From positions 53,871,501 through 53,935,500 of the forward strand of contig CM060830.1 of NCBI GenBank assembly GCA_030762175.1: DNA of 64,000 nucleotides. The letters are read 5' to 3'. This DNA comes from Metallyticus violacea (Eukaryota; Arthropoda; Insecta; Mantodea; Metallyticidae). Numbering within the stretch: the stretch's first letter is position 1; every line of letters begins with the position of its first letter. Both the position numbers and the translations under genes were made by a program. Shown here in pieces: positions 35,079-45,370 of this stretch. The notes below the pieces were generated by a model. That model made no database searches and was not told the DNA's origin. It saw nothing but the letters and a program-made list of their open reading frames with translations.

Positions 35079-35780
35079 AATGACATGCATTTAAATTAAA
35101 TTGAAATGTATTTAATTAAGTTGAAATGCATCTAATTACATTGACATGTATTAAAATAGGTTGAAATGTGTTTAAAAAGATTTACAGATATTTAATTAGG
35201 TTGGACTATATTAAATTATATTGATATGCATTTAAATATATTTACACACACGCATATATATTTAATTAGGTTGACAAGTTCTGATTATATTGAAATGCAC
35301 TTAATTAGATTGAAATGTATATAAAAAGCTTGACAAATATTTAATTAGGTTAAGATATATTAAATTATATTGATATGCATTAAAATATGTTTATAAGTAT
35401 ATAATTAGGTTTATGTGTACATACTTAGGTTGAAATGTATTTAATTAGATTGACAAGTTTTAGTTATATTTAAAGTTATTTAATTAAATTGAAATGTATT
35501 TAAATGATATGACACATATTTAATTAGGTTAAAACGTACTTAATTTTATTGAAGTGCATTTGATTATGTTCACACTGATTTAGTTATATTGACATGTATT
35601 TAATTAGATTGGCAAATTGACTAAGATGATTTGCATTTTATTACGTTGTCATGTATTTAATTAAATTGACATATATTTAAGTAGGTTGAAATGCATTTAA
35701 TTAGGTTGACGTGTACTTTAAAGATACTTAATTACCCTGACATGTATTTAATTAGGTTGAAATGTATTTATGTTGGCATG
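35079..35780. repeat. Diverged 20-bp tandem array with higher-order repeat
   Basis: About 35 head-to-tail units with a consensus near TTGACATGTATTTAATTAGG. Phase is kept almost exactly at 20 bp from 35101 to 35260, with occasional 19-, 21- and 30-bp units. Unit-to-unit identity is about 65-90 percent. A larger register is visible: the block starting TTGAAATGTGTTTAAAAAGA at 35161 is repeated from 35310, and the unit TTGATATGCATT recurs at 35221 and 35370, giving a 149-bp higher-order period. The TTTAATTA core recurs every two helix turns, which would favour intrinsic curvature. No coding frame. Confidence 0.93.
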
Positions 35781-36282
35781 AATGACTGTAAGTACAAGGT
35801 GTAAATATTGTAATTTCATTCTTTCTTTACTGCCACAGGATGTTAGTACAATTGCAGATTGAATAAATACACGCACTTGCCCATTTACATGGAATATGTA
35901 TTTAAATAAACTGAAATCCATTATAGCAACGATTAAATACACTAGTTTTTATAAAAAGTGACATTTTTGCATTAGTGAATCAAATTATATAAATCTAGAA
36001 CTATGTTTCGTTGGCTGGGTCAAATGTACGAGTACATATCAGCCTATGTCTCATGTATATAGACCCTGTTTCCTGTACTAGCTTACTGTCAACCTCTACG
36101 TGTGCATCAACAATGTATTGCTGTTGTATGTAGCTCAGTTTGTGGTTGATGTTTAAAATAATAACAAGAATGTTATGAATCTAAGTGTGGAAACATTAAT
36201 TAAAAAACTTGTGCGATTGTAGCACTAGGGAAAGATATTTATTTAATTGCTAAAGACTGTAACTATCTTTTGGGGTAAACCG
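35781..36282. other. Non-coding stretch
   Basis: AT-rich sequence with no recognisable feature. Confidence 0.45.
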
Positions 36283-36440
36283 AGGTAGGGGTGAAAGGTG
36301 CTAAAGCTTCAGAATCACATTCAGGAGGTCCTGAATTCAATTCTCGTTGAAACAGCCATCTTGACTTCCTTTTATTTGTTATTAGGGTATGAAAGCTGAT
36401 CTTCAGAGGGACCTGAGCCCCCTTAGGAATGGGATCCACT
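36283..36440 (+). repeat. Possible tRNA-like SINE (family D)
   Basis: The sequence GGTGCTAAAGCTTCAGAATC, followed about 20 bases later by GAATTCAATTCTCG, has the spacing of Pol III A and B boxes, but both boxes are poor matches. The body ends near GAATGGGATCCACTGGGA. No other copy is in the window and no TSD was seen. Confidence 0.3.
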
Positions 36441-36515
36441 GGGATGTTCTATCTGCAGACATTTAACAAACCAACGAAGTTATTGCCTGTGGATCCTGAC
36501 CAATCGGCGTCTCGC

Positions 36516-37260
36516 TCAGCCCTTCTTCCCGGAAGTACCCCCATAGGACAGGTCGTGAGCAAGACTCAAGTATCTAAACATTCTCTCCCTTATTCCTTCA
36601 GGGGAAAAAAATCTTTGGAACTGTGTAAAATACTCGTTTACAGCATAGGCAGCCTCTTCCATAGACGGGCATATTTTCCCCTCAAGCGAATATTTGAGGT
36701 TACGAAAGAGAGAAAAGTCACATGGGGCCAAATCCAGAGAATAGGTTGGGTGGGGAAAGGGGGTAAACCTCCTAAAGATAATATGGATACAGGGATTATT
36801 AATTTTATTTTTTTTTGGACCCCGTTCATGCACTTTCACTCAGTCAATTGTTTTGACTCCCGTTTTGTCTCCGGGGTGTAGTAGGTTTCGTCTATAGTCA
36901 CAAAGCGATGCCATAAGTCATTCGGATTATGCTGTAACTTTTCCAAACACGATTTTGAAATGTTCTTTCTCGAACGTTTTTGTTTGGAGTCAGCAAACAA
37001 GACACCTATCGTTCACTCAGCTTCTTCAGATGCAGGATATTCATCCATATGAGAGGACTACCATCTCAGCATCCTCACGAATCTTAATACGATGGTCTTA
37101 TATCACGATACCATTTCTTTTATTGACCATTTGTTCAGAAAAAATCTCAATCAAGCGTCCGTAAAGTGCAGCATCTGCAGTACTCGTACGACCACGTTTA
37201 ATTTATACAGTAATAGATGGTCTTAAGTCCCCCTGAATTTCCTTCAGCTCCGTTTATAGC
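36516..37260 (-). pseudogene. Mariner transposase with internal deletion
   Basis: A minus-strand mariner remnant. In order from 37260: ELKEIQGDLRPSI and IKRGRTSTADAA (N-terminal DNA-binding region), RIKIREDAEMV (second helix-turn-helix), ILHLKKLSERQVSCLLT (linker), WHRFVTIDETYYTPETKRE with the first catalytic aspartate near 36895, then a jump that removes the HDNAP region, and HPTYSLDLAPCDFSLFRNL with the third aspartate near 36720-36770. The last open part (36516-36839) covers the C-terminus to about residue 107 and ends in sequence unlike the family. Frameshifts are frequent. The plus-strand frame over the same place is a shadow. Confidence 0.85.
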
Positions 37261-37448
37261 TGGGTCGCAGGCTACTTTTTTAAATAAAAATGTTTATCAC
37301 TGCACAACACTCATTTTTATCTATTTCTACGAATCGTGTTATACCGATCACTTATGATAAATGAAGAGAGTAAGAGAGAAATGCGCGTTGCATCTGTTTG
37401 AAAATTAGAACAAAATCCTTACAAGAATCACGCTTATCAACAATCATG

Positions 37449-37710
37449 CCAACCGCCACGGCTGGACTCGTGAGCGGGAGGTCTGGGGTTCAAATCCTAC
37501 CAGGACCGTCCTCCCTGACTGAGTTTTTTTCCAGGTTTTCTTCAGTTCTCATAACTGGAAAATGCCCGGGGAGGTACCCTAAACCTAGGCCTGGAACGTT
37601 TCCTTCCTTAAAAAAAATATCTTTTCCCAATATATCATTTGATCTCATGTATCATCAGTGTCCACCGCCTGTGATGTCTCAGTAGTAAAAACGGGCGTTA
37701 AACACTATTA
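37449..37710 (+). mobile_element. SINE-A copy with A-box deletion
   Basis: Matches the SINE-A body and 3' end (CCCTGACTGAG, GGTACCCTAAACCTAGGCC, CAGTAGTAAAAACGGGCGTT). About 20 bp of the head are missing: CCACGG joins directly to CTGGACTCGTGAGCGGG, removing the A-box region. The B box (GGTTCAAATCC) remains. This copy could not be transcribed from its own promoter. No TSD was clear. Confidence 0.88.
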
Positions 37711-39124
37711 AAAAAAATGAAGTCATTAAACAACATTTCCGCCATTTTGTTGAAATTTTCCAGGCCTGTCAATCCGTCCTCGTATTTCATCGTGTTACTG
37801 TATTTTTCACTTAATAAACATATTTATTCCTTGTTTATTCATCTGTGTTCCTTACATATCAGGAAATAATATTGTGTGAAGTTAATGACTGTAAGTAAAT
37901 TCATTACAAATATTAAACTTCACCCGTTATTTCTATTACAGAAGAATATATTAAAATCTGGTTAAACAAACTTTTAGTATCAAATAATATTTTTAAATAA
38001 TTCAATATATTACAATTTAAACAAATAATTGAAACATTAATTCAGTGATATAATTTCACAAGTATTGTCACTACTCAAAACTGGTCCCCATAGTCATAAA
38101 ACCAAACACAATGATTGCTGTTTATTAAATCAAGTTGAGTGTTTTACATTTGCAAGATTGAAAATGTAAGAAATTGTATCTACGTTTTATACCTAAATAA
38201 TAATAGCATAGTTGAGTAGATTAAAGATTAGTTCATTTAATAATAAAATTATACCTATCACGCCTTCAGTTACATTAATTTATACACTATAGACATTAAA
38301 ATTGCAACCTTTGTGCATGTTCTTTGTAACCAAGAGATATAACACAAAATAATTCAAGAAAATTAAAAATTAAAGAAATGGAGAAAGGCTACAATCTGCC
38401 TGCACTTGCCAGCACGCACTTTATTTACTGGAATACATCGCTTTTAAGTATATAATTATATCTGTAAACAATAAGTATGTCTGCAAAATAAGTTTGAATA
38501 GAGGCAGAGAATTTTCAACACTAGTTTTGAAGTTTAGTTTAACTTTATCAATGAAAACAACGATATATTGCGGAAGAAGCGGCCAATTTCTTCATTTTGG
38601 CACACTTTGGGGCTCTTCTGTTCTGTGGGATTATGTGAAACACTACACATTTAAAGAAACCGAAACATTCTATAGCGGAGGTAGGTTGCAAAAATGCGCT
38701 ACGTGAGTGCCCAGTGGGTGTACTGACGGTGTGATGTTAGTTGGCTTATAAGAGTAATCCAGACTCTGTACTTTGACAGCAGACAAGTAGAAAGTTCAGA
38801 GTAGAACAACTGTGTACAAGTTTCGACATTTCATTACTTAGCCGTTGAACTAGCAACTTCCAACCGGTTTGTACATAACCATTGTAATGCCATCGTTTAA
38901 GAATAAATGTGGAGAAATGTAAGAAAGCAAACAAATGCTTTATCAATTTGATACAGAACGTAACTCAGAAATTTCTTTGCCTATAGGGAAAAACTGTAAA
39001 GTAAAACTGTAAAGTAAATATATATATATTTTAAAATTTTTGGTTTATTGTTGCTTTGCTGTGTTTGTCTTCTCTTGGTCCCTGTAACATGTGGAGTGAA
39101 TACTATAGGAGTCTGAAAGGATAA
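37711..39124. other. AT-rich non-coding stretch
   Basis: No gene. The plus-strand frame at 38494-38706 has no recognisable feature. Confidence 0.45.
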
Positions 39125-39310
39125 TGAAATGAAATGTATTAATGATGGCGTAAATAAGCTCGGAATCCTTGGCACCTTAAAAGTTATCTACCATTCACCC
39201 TCTCAAAACAATGGAAAACTCCGAAAAAAACCCATCCAGGCAGTTGAGCCGACAGGGATTCGAACTTAAGTTTTATTTACTGAAGTACGATATTGCTACA
39301 AACGATGTGT
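39125..39310 (-). mobile_element. SINE-E, left arm copy
   Basis: Reverse-strand copy of a tRNA-derived SINE: B box GTTCGAATCCCTG near 39258, then TGCCTGGATGGGTTTTTTTC and a 3' end of the form ACATTTCATTTCA. The A-box-like GTAGCAATATCGT lies about 45 bp upstream of the B box. It makes up the outer third of the inverted-repeat arm. Confidence 0.65.
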
Positions 39311-39421
39311 TAACAAAGGTATATTTTATGATTGGTCAAGTTCAGAACAGAAATAGTTAAGTAGGCGGAGCACGGGTTTTCCATATTTGCAAAAAGTGAA
39401 AAAAATGCAAGAAATTAATGC

Positions 39422-39459
39422 ATCGGGCAATAAAACCTAATTACGTTTTATTGCCCGAT
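39422..39459. repeat. 15-bp perfect hairpin (left arm)
   Basis: ATCGGGCAATAAAAC and its exact reverse complement are separated by 8 bases. The same hairpin occurs in the right arm at 40340-40377, as expected from the larger inverted repeat. Confidence 0.95.
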
Positions 39460-40040
39460 ACGGATTTTTAAATTTGTAAGTCATATATACTGTTTAAGAT
39501 ATAAAAGTAGGAGGGGGGTTGAGTTTAGAAGTAATATTTATTGACACCTGCTGCTGCTATATATAAATTTATGAAATTTATGAATAGGAAACGCGTAACT
39601 TTTTAATTTGATATTGTGTCAATATTCATTCAAACAGTTGTGTGACCAAAGTATCCAAACAGTATCCATAGATATCGATATGTCTTGGGTTTCGAGGATT
39701 TGGAAAGTAGCAAGAATCTACCTTTAGTTTTTATATACCGTTTAGATTTCTGGATTTTATCACATAAATGCAATAAAAGCAATCACATAATGTCATACTT
39801 AGCTGCATTAAATATAGAAAGAGCATTTTAATTATGCCCTAACGGCATCCAAGATGCTGTCTGAAAAACAGCTATGGACTTTTAAAAACAGGAATATTTA
39901 ACTGTTTAATAGTGGCAAAAACAAGATAAACTCGCTAATTTAAGTACCCTTAAGCCGTTCAATTAAACTATGTCGATTTAACTGTGATACACTTCTGCTA
40001 ATATAATCGACTCTATAATAATATATAATACATTAATTTA

Positions 40041-40076
40041 CAATAGAGCCTCTTTTATCCGTCTTTCGATTAACCG
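40041..40076 (+). mobile_element. Pogo/Tigger-like terminus in the inverted-repeat spacer
   Basis: After a TA at 40039, CAATAGAGCCTCTTTTATCC continues with GTCTTTCGATTAACCG, the form of a pogo/Tigger end (CAGTAGAGCCTCTCTTATCCG type). It stops exactly at the border of the right arm, so the arm sequence probably interrupted or replaced it. No opposite end was found. Confidence 0.5.
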
Positions 40077-40339
40077 TCTTGCTACTTTCCAAATCCTCGA
40101 AACCCAAGACATATCGATATCTATGGATACTGTTGGATACTTTGGTCACACAACTGTTTGAATGAATATTGACACAATATCAAATTAAAAAGTTACGCGT
40201 TTCCTATTCATAAATTTCATAAATTTATATATATATATATAGCAGCAGCAGGTATCAATAAATATTACTTCTAAACTCAACCCCCCTCCTACTTATATAT
40301 TTTAAACAGTATATATGAGTTACAAATTTAAAAATCCGT

Positions 40340-40377
40340 ATCGGGCAATAAAACGTAATTAGGTTTTATTGCCCGAT
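40340..40377. repeat. 15-bp perfect hairpin (right arm)
   Basis: Same stem and an 8-base loop as at 39422-39459, in the opposite arm. Confidence 0.95.
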
Positions 40378-40489
40378 GCATTAATTTCTTGCATTTTTTT
40401 CACTTTTTGCAAATATGGAAAACCCGTGCTCCGCCTACTAAACTATTTCTGTTCTGAACTTGACCAATCATAAAATATACCTTTGTTAA

Positions 40490-40674
40490 CACATCGTTTG
40501 TAGCAATATCGTGCTTCAGGAAATAAAACTTAAGTTCGAATCCCTGTCGGCTCAACTGCCTGGATGGGTTTTTTTCGGAGTTTTCCATTGTTTTGAGAGG
40601 GTGAATGGTAGATAACTTTTAAGGTGCCAAGGATTCCGAGCTTATTTACGCCATCATTAATACATTTCATTTCA
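40490..40674 (+). mobile_element. SINE-E, right arm copy
   Basis: Plus-strand copy of the SINE in the left arm: A-box-like GTAGCAATATCGTGC at 40500, B box GTTCGAATCCCTG at 40533, body TGCCTGGATGGGTTTTTTTC and 3' end ACATTTCATTTCA. A SINE-B in reverse abuts it at 40675. Confidence 0.65.
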
Positions 40675-40964
40675 GAATTTTTATTTGTTTATTTACGGAA
40701 GCTCTTAACATCTCGGGGCATCAGCGTCCCATTCAATTCAGGGCGTGAAACGGCCGACGAATTTTGCTCAGATGCCTCTTCTTTCAGGCTTGAAGTTCTT
40801 TTTCGTGCCGTAAATGTACGACACGGGACCCACGGTTTTACTTTCTTTCCGAAGGAAGCCATACTTAGGATTTTTACGCCCGAAAAAATCCATCGGTCCT
40901 GGCCGGGTTTGAACCCGCGATCTTGGGTTTAGGAGACAAGTATGGTTAACACTACACCACCTGG
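40675..40964 (-). mobile_element. SINE-B copy 1
   Basis: Reverse-strand, nearly full-length SINE-B: tRNA-like head at the right (B box CGGGTTTGAACCCGCG near 40905-40920, A-box region near 40940), then TAAGTATGGCTTCCTTCGGA, GGGTCCCGTGTCGTACAT and AAAATTCGTCGGCCGTTTCA, ending in a TAAATAAA-type tail at 40680-40695. It begins at the very end of the large inverted repeat. Open frames in it are not genes. Confidence 0.9.
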
Positions 40965-41212
40965 ACAAACAATAATCATCGGAATATTCAGTCATCCTGC
41001 TCATTATTTTTTCCATAATTAATCGTGAAAACCCTGCTAAAATTTCATCTGTGCACTTGTCTAGCAGGGGACCTTCTTCGGGGCTACTCGGAAAACATAT
41101 AAAGTTTCCCTTTTATTTAAAAATTTAGTCATTTACAGTAACCTTGAAGTTTGTAACCTAATTTTTCACTTTGTTGCGAAATTTCGTCCCACGAACATCA
41201 TTACAATCAGTT

Positions 41213-41316
41213 AAGAGAAAACGTTTGGATGTAGAAGTGAAAATAAAAATTATAGAAAGCTTAACTAATGCTGAAATGGTCATTAGACTTCTTGAAACGG
41301 ACATAAAAGTAAGGTA
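41213..41316 (+). pseudogene. Pogo-like transposase N-terminal fragment
   Basis: A 34-codon frame reads KRKRLDVEVKIKIIES then MVIRLLETDIKVR, matching the psq/CENP-B-type helix-turn-helix that begins pogo-like transposases. It ends at a stop and nothing else of the protein is seen. Nearby sequence (ATTATCCGTTTTTGG near 41335 and GCAGATAATCGCGG near 41382) has the look of pogo-like terminal repeats, so this is probably a small deletion derivative. Confidence 0.6.
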
Positions 41317-41418
41317 AGAAAATTATTTGTATGGATTATCCGTTTTTGGGATTAATCACTCATTTTTCACTTTCATTATAGCAGATAATCGCGGTTATGA
41401 ATGAATAATGTTTTTTTT

Positions 41419-41692
41419 AATAGTGTTTAACGCCCGTTTCTGCTAGAGGCGCCACTGGCGGTGGGCACTGATGATACATGAGATGAAATGATATATTGGG
41501 AAAGGATTTATTTTTAAGGAAGGAATCGTTCCAGGCCTAAGTTTAGGGTACCTCCCCGGCATTTGCCATTTATGAAGACTGAGAAAAGCCTGGAAAAAAC
41601 CTCAGTCAGGGAGGACGTCCTGGCGGGATTCGAACCCCAGACCTCCCGCTCACGAGTCCGCACCTTAACGACCTCGTCCACCCGGGGCGGTA
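41419..41692 (-). mobile_element. SINE-A copy, reverse
   Basis: Near full length. The head lies at the right with B box GGGTTCGAATCCC near 41625-41640 and the A-box region near 41665. Body and 3' end agree with the other copies. It starts after a T8 run (the A tail in reverse). No clear TSD. Confidence 0.92.
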
Positions 41693-42333
41693 GGTTTTAC
41701 TGTAGTTTAAATACAAGATGGTATGTTTGTTAATAAACTATACCAGTCCGTAAACAATATAGATTTTCTTTCGTAGATAGTTGAACGATGAAGAATGAAG
41801 CATATATAGATAAGATTCGATAGGAATAATAGGGTCAAGAGAGAGATTTATTTTCATTCTGCTGATATATTCTTCTCTCAAAGTTCTAGTTACTCTAGTA
41901 TAAAAGTACAGCCAAAGCAAGTAAGGTATTCAGCTTGATGTGCAACGACCGGAAAACGAAGAAGAAATCTATCAAGCATGTAATGGGTGGTTCAAAATGG
42001 GCAAACATGTCCACGAAGTTGATTTTCGTTCTGAAAGAGCATAAATGGCTCATATTCCTGAAATTTGTTATGCTTGAAAAGTACTTAACTAAAATAACAG
42101 TAATTTGCGTTAAAGGAGTTCGAGAGCATTCGATACAATTTTTCTTACAACATTCTATAGTTAGATTTTTTGAGAGGATTTTCATGAGAAGGGTATGGGA
42201 GAAAGGAGCAAGGAATCTCATTTAAGTATGGAGGAAGGTTACAAGATATTTAGGGGAAAATTATCCATGCAGGGAGAAAACATCACTTATTATAGGCAGC
42301 GAACTCAAAATCAGATGATGGAGAGATGTGTAT

Positions 42334-42371
<38 letters not shown>

Positions 42372-42537
42372 CAATAGGTTGCTGCTGATGAACCGGGGAC
42401 TGGTAAATGACGCAATTAATGTAGAAATTTTGTACTTTGTTTAACTATTTAAAATTTAGGTAAAGATGTTAGCACAAAATGTATTATAGTATTAACAATT
42501 GCAATTGTGAGGGTTTACACCTATAGATAGGTGGGGT
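41693..42537. other. Non-coding stretch with (TG)n
   Basis: A TG microsatellite lies at 42328-42369. Overlapping open frames of about 100 codons on both strands at 41895-42225 show no domain and may be chance. Confidence 0.4.
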
Positions 42538-42807
42538 TGGTCCTGGTGATTTAGTGGTAACCATATTTGCCTCTTAAACCCAAGATCGCGGGTTCGAACC
42601 AGGCCAAAAATCCTAAGTATGGCTTCCTTCGAAAGGGAAGTAAAAGACTGGGTCCCGTGTCGTCGATTCACGGCACGTAAAAGAACCTCAAGCGTGAAAA
42701 AAGAGGCCTCTGAGCAAAATTTGTCGGCCGTTTAACGCCCTAAATTTAATGGGACGCTGATGGCCTGAGATGTTAAAGAGCGTCCGTAAATAAAACAAAT
42801 CAACATC
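42538..42807 (+). mobile_element. SINE-B copy 2
   Basis: Nearly complete: A-box-like GTGATTTAGTGGTAACC, B box GGGTTCGAACC, TAAGTATGGCTTCCTTCG, GGGTCCCGTGTCGT and TGTCGGCCGTTTAACGCCC, with a short A-rich tail. Its 5' flank has CCTATAGATAGGTGG, resembling CCTATAGGTGG at 43085 beyond the neighbouring SINE-A, so both SINEs seem to have entered the same small site. Confidence 0.92.
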
Positions 42808-42819
42808 AACCTATAGGTG

Positions 42820-43082
42820 ATTTTTTTAATGGTGCTTAACGCCCGTTTTTACTACTGAGGCACCACAGGCGGTGAACACTGATGATACATGAGATGAAAT
42901 GATACACTGGGAAAGGATATTTTTTTAAAGGAAGGAAATGTTCCAGGCCTAAGTTTAGGGTACCTCCCCGGCATTTCCAGTTATGAAGAACTTCAGTCAG
43001 GGAGGACGGTCCTGGCGGGGTTCGAACCCCAGACCTCCCGCTCACGAGTTGCGCCTGAACGACCTCGGCCACCCTTGGCGGC
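42820..43082 (-). mobile_element. SINE-A copy, reverse, with perfect 12-bp TSD
   Basis: Full SINE-A in reverse, with a short deletion in the body near 42980. It is flanked by AACCTATAGGTG at 42808-42819 and 43083-43094, identical on both sides, so this insertion is relatively recent. It landed in or next to the downstream flank of the SINE-B at 42538. Confidence 0.95.
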
Positions 43083-43094
43083 AACCTATAGGTG

Positions 43095-45282
43095 GAGGCC
43101 CCATCGTAGTTTGTATTTAAAATTTTCTTAGCACTTTATACATTTTAAATTTTATTATAGTAGCTGTTTGAGAAATAAAAGAATTAGTAGCTTTTAGAGA
43201 CTGTAGCTAGCTGATAATATAATGGGATATAATTGAAATATTTTATTTTAGTCCCCTGGATTGTGTTGGAGCCTAGTCCCCTGGAATTTTAGTAGACTAC
43301 CACTACTAACTAGGCTAACTGGGGACTAGGGTCTGATGCATTCAAGGTGGAAAGTTAGTACTTTATTTAATTATTTACAATTTAGATAAAGGGATAGTAT
43401 ACAATCATTATTGTATTAAAATTTCTGTAATCATGACGAGGTACACCAAAAATGACCTAGGCCAGATAGTTGAAGACTCCTTGTAGTTTGTATATTGCTT
43501 AGCATTTCCAATAAATTTCAATTTCATATATATATATATTTAGAATGGGGGCATGGAAGAAGGCTAAAATAGTAGATGATGCGGGGTAGAGAATATGTGC
43601 ATTTTATGAAGAAAAAAAAATAGGCAATACATTCGAATAGACTGCCCAGGCACCGCAGAGAGGAGGTTGATTGCGCTTAGAGCTAAGTTTGCTGAGTGGA
43701 ATAGAGATAGGTTGGCATATTGAGATCTGTTTGCTAGGAAGGCAACTGGCCAAAGCTTTGTTCTTTTCTATTCTATGGAACTAGAAGCGCTTTGTTGTAA
43801 TAGATGCGCTCTTTGAGTTTGACTTTGTGCATGTGAACAAAGTAATAGACAAATGAGCGTTGCAGCTTTAATGGCTAGCAGTGCACTATAATGGTCAATG
43901 ACTTGACATAATAAACAATTTACGTATTTATTGTTTCAACACTTGTTTAATAAATATTTATTGTAGATATCATTTTTAGTAGAAATATTTAACTCAAGTA
44001 GGTATAACCGCTAATGAACCTTTCCTGATTCAGGTACTTATATCTGTTTTATTATTTGTGTGAAATAATTTAAACTTCAAATTGTTTTGGCATATTTTAG
44101 ATATACATAACTTACACAATGGTTCTTATCGGAAAGGGTTGTCACATATATTTATATGGGCACGTATTTTAGTGTATGTGTTTAGGTGATAATAACTGTA
44201 AATGTATTTATTTTGAGATGAAATTCTTTTTCTCTAAGCGTCTGTGTGAAGAATTGGAAATATGATCAACACGTGAATGATGTACAAATATGTTTGTAAA
44301 TGTTGAGCAATAAATACACATTACCAACACCACTTTAAACTAATGCTAAAATGTGAAACGCTTACTTCTCTATGAAACATCCTGTACATCTTTACTCGAA
44401 AAGGAATTCTATATCTTTTCTCTTAACCTGCGAAAGATGCTGTTTTTAGATAATTTTATTTTAATCAATGCTATAATCAAGAATCAAAGATCGTTAACGG
44501 GTCTCTTGATCTAAAGTAAACATTAACAGGATACTTTTATGAATTTTTTGTAATTTTGTTTAAAAAAACGATTTGGTATTTCCTTGCTAAATGATCACAA
44601 ACAAATTTAAAATGAGAGTACTATGATTTGTACTGCAGAAAAAATACACGAGCTTTAACTGCTACTAAAGATTGATACTATACACAAGCATTATAAAACG
44701 TATTAGACATGCATATAAATTATGTTACCCAGATTTAGAAATACTGATTTCAACATTATCATCCAACTAACAAGCCATCGTTTTGGAAGCATATATTCTT
44801 CAAAAATATAAGTTAATAAACATTAAAACGTCCTGACGTAGATTTACTTGCTATGTAATACATTCTTATAATGCATAAACGACAATATTCTGATAATTCT
44901 TAATAAAATATTTTTGTCTTGAGTAATTTCGTTCGTTACAGCTGAGAGGAACAATTAAGACTGGTAGCTTTGGCAACTTATATTATTTAGCTTCACTGTG
45001 AAAAGAAGACCCAAAAATAACAGCAACAAATGAAATATACCCAGTAAGAATATAATGCACAGGCATTTAATTGTTTGTCATGCTAGTACTCCCCAAATTG
45101 TAGTAGCAAAATGCGTTACATTCGTTGCAGAAGATTGAACTTTTTTAATTACTGAGACACGCTTGGAGACTGTTAATGTTCATTACACTGTTAAATGCAG
45201 GCCCTTTAATTTCAATGTCTAAGTGCACAAAGTGACAAAATATACATTCTGTACACAAAGTGTTCTACCAATTGCTTTTCAG
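43095..45282. other. AT-rich non-coding stretch
   Basis: No coding or transposon signal. A purine-rich block lies at 43545-43720. It ends at the acceptor-like tract before the exon candidate at 45283. Confidence 0.45.
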
Positions 45283-45370
45283 ATGTAACATTCGTTATTA
45301 CCACGGAATTACCCAAGCGGACTTTCTGAGAAGTCCATCGATACCTCCCGGAGATGCCTCTACTGGATGC
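45283..45370 (+). CDS. Candidate internal exon (88 bp), gene unknown
   Basis: An 88-bp segment follows ATTGCTTTTCAG (acceptor ending at 45282) and is followed by GTAAGT at 45371. With one base carried over from the previous exon, it is open for 29 codons: CNIRYYHGITQADFLRSPSI, then PPGDASTGC, ending on a codon border. The other two forward frames have stops. G+C is near 49 percent against roughly a third in the flanks. It overlaps no repeat. I do not recognise the protein. The incoming phase fits phase-1 reading of the 20217 candidate, but other exons may lie between. This is the best exon candidate in the window. Confidence 0.5.

Larger units (their letters stand above)
39125..40674. repeat. 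Large inverted repeat, arms of about 595 bp
   Basis: The left arm (39125-39715) and right arm (40077-40674) are reverse complements at about 95 percent or more, with a 361-bp spacer. The outer ends match up to TTTCATTTCA and then diverge at once; the inner ends match through GTAGCAAGA and then diverge. Each arm is a composite: a SINE-E at the outer end, then about 400 bp of other sequence with a 15-bp perfect hairpin. The arms differ mainly at a TA microsatellite near 39558/40233 and at scattered single bases. The structure could be a long-TIR (foldback-like) element, two opposite insertions, or a palindromic duplication. Confidence 0.93.

Noticed and set aside
36429..36881. 150-codon plus-strand open frame
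   Set aside because: It lies opposite the minus-strand mariner remnant, whose motifs are clear. The plus frame is a shadow.
40624..41016. Open frames of 80-100 codons on both strands
   Set aside because: They are SINE-E and SINE-B sequence. The same pseudo-peptide recurs at 46857-47102 and 63606-63830 in other SINE-B copies.
42538..42600. tRNA gene-like A and B boxes
   Set aside because: These belong to SINE heads. No cloverleaf with paired acceptor stem was found, here or in the other SINE copies.
42836..43084. 82-codon minus-strand frame
   Set aside because: It is SINE-A read through; related frames occur in the other SINE-A copies.
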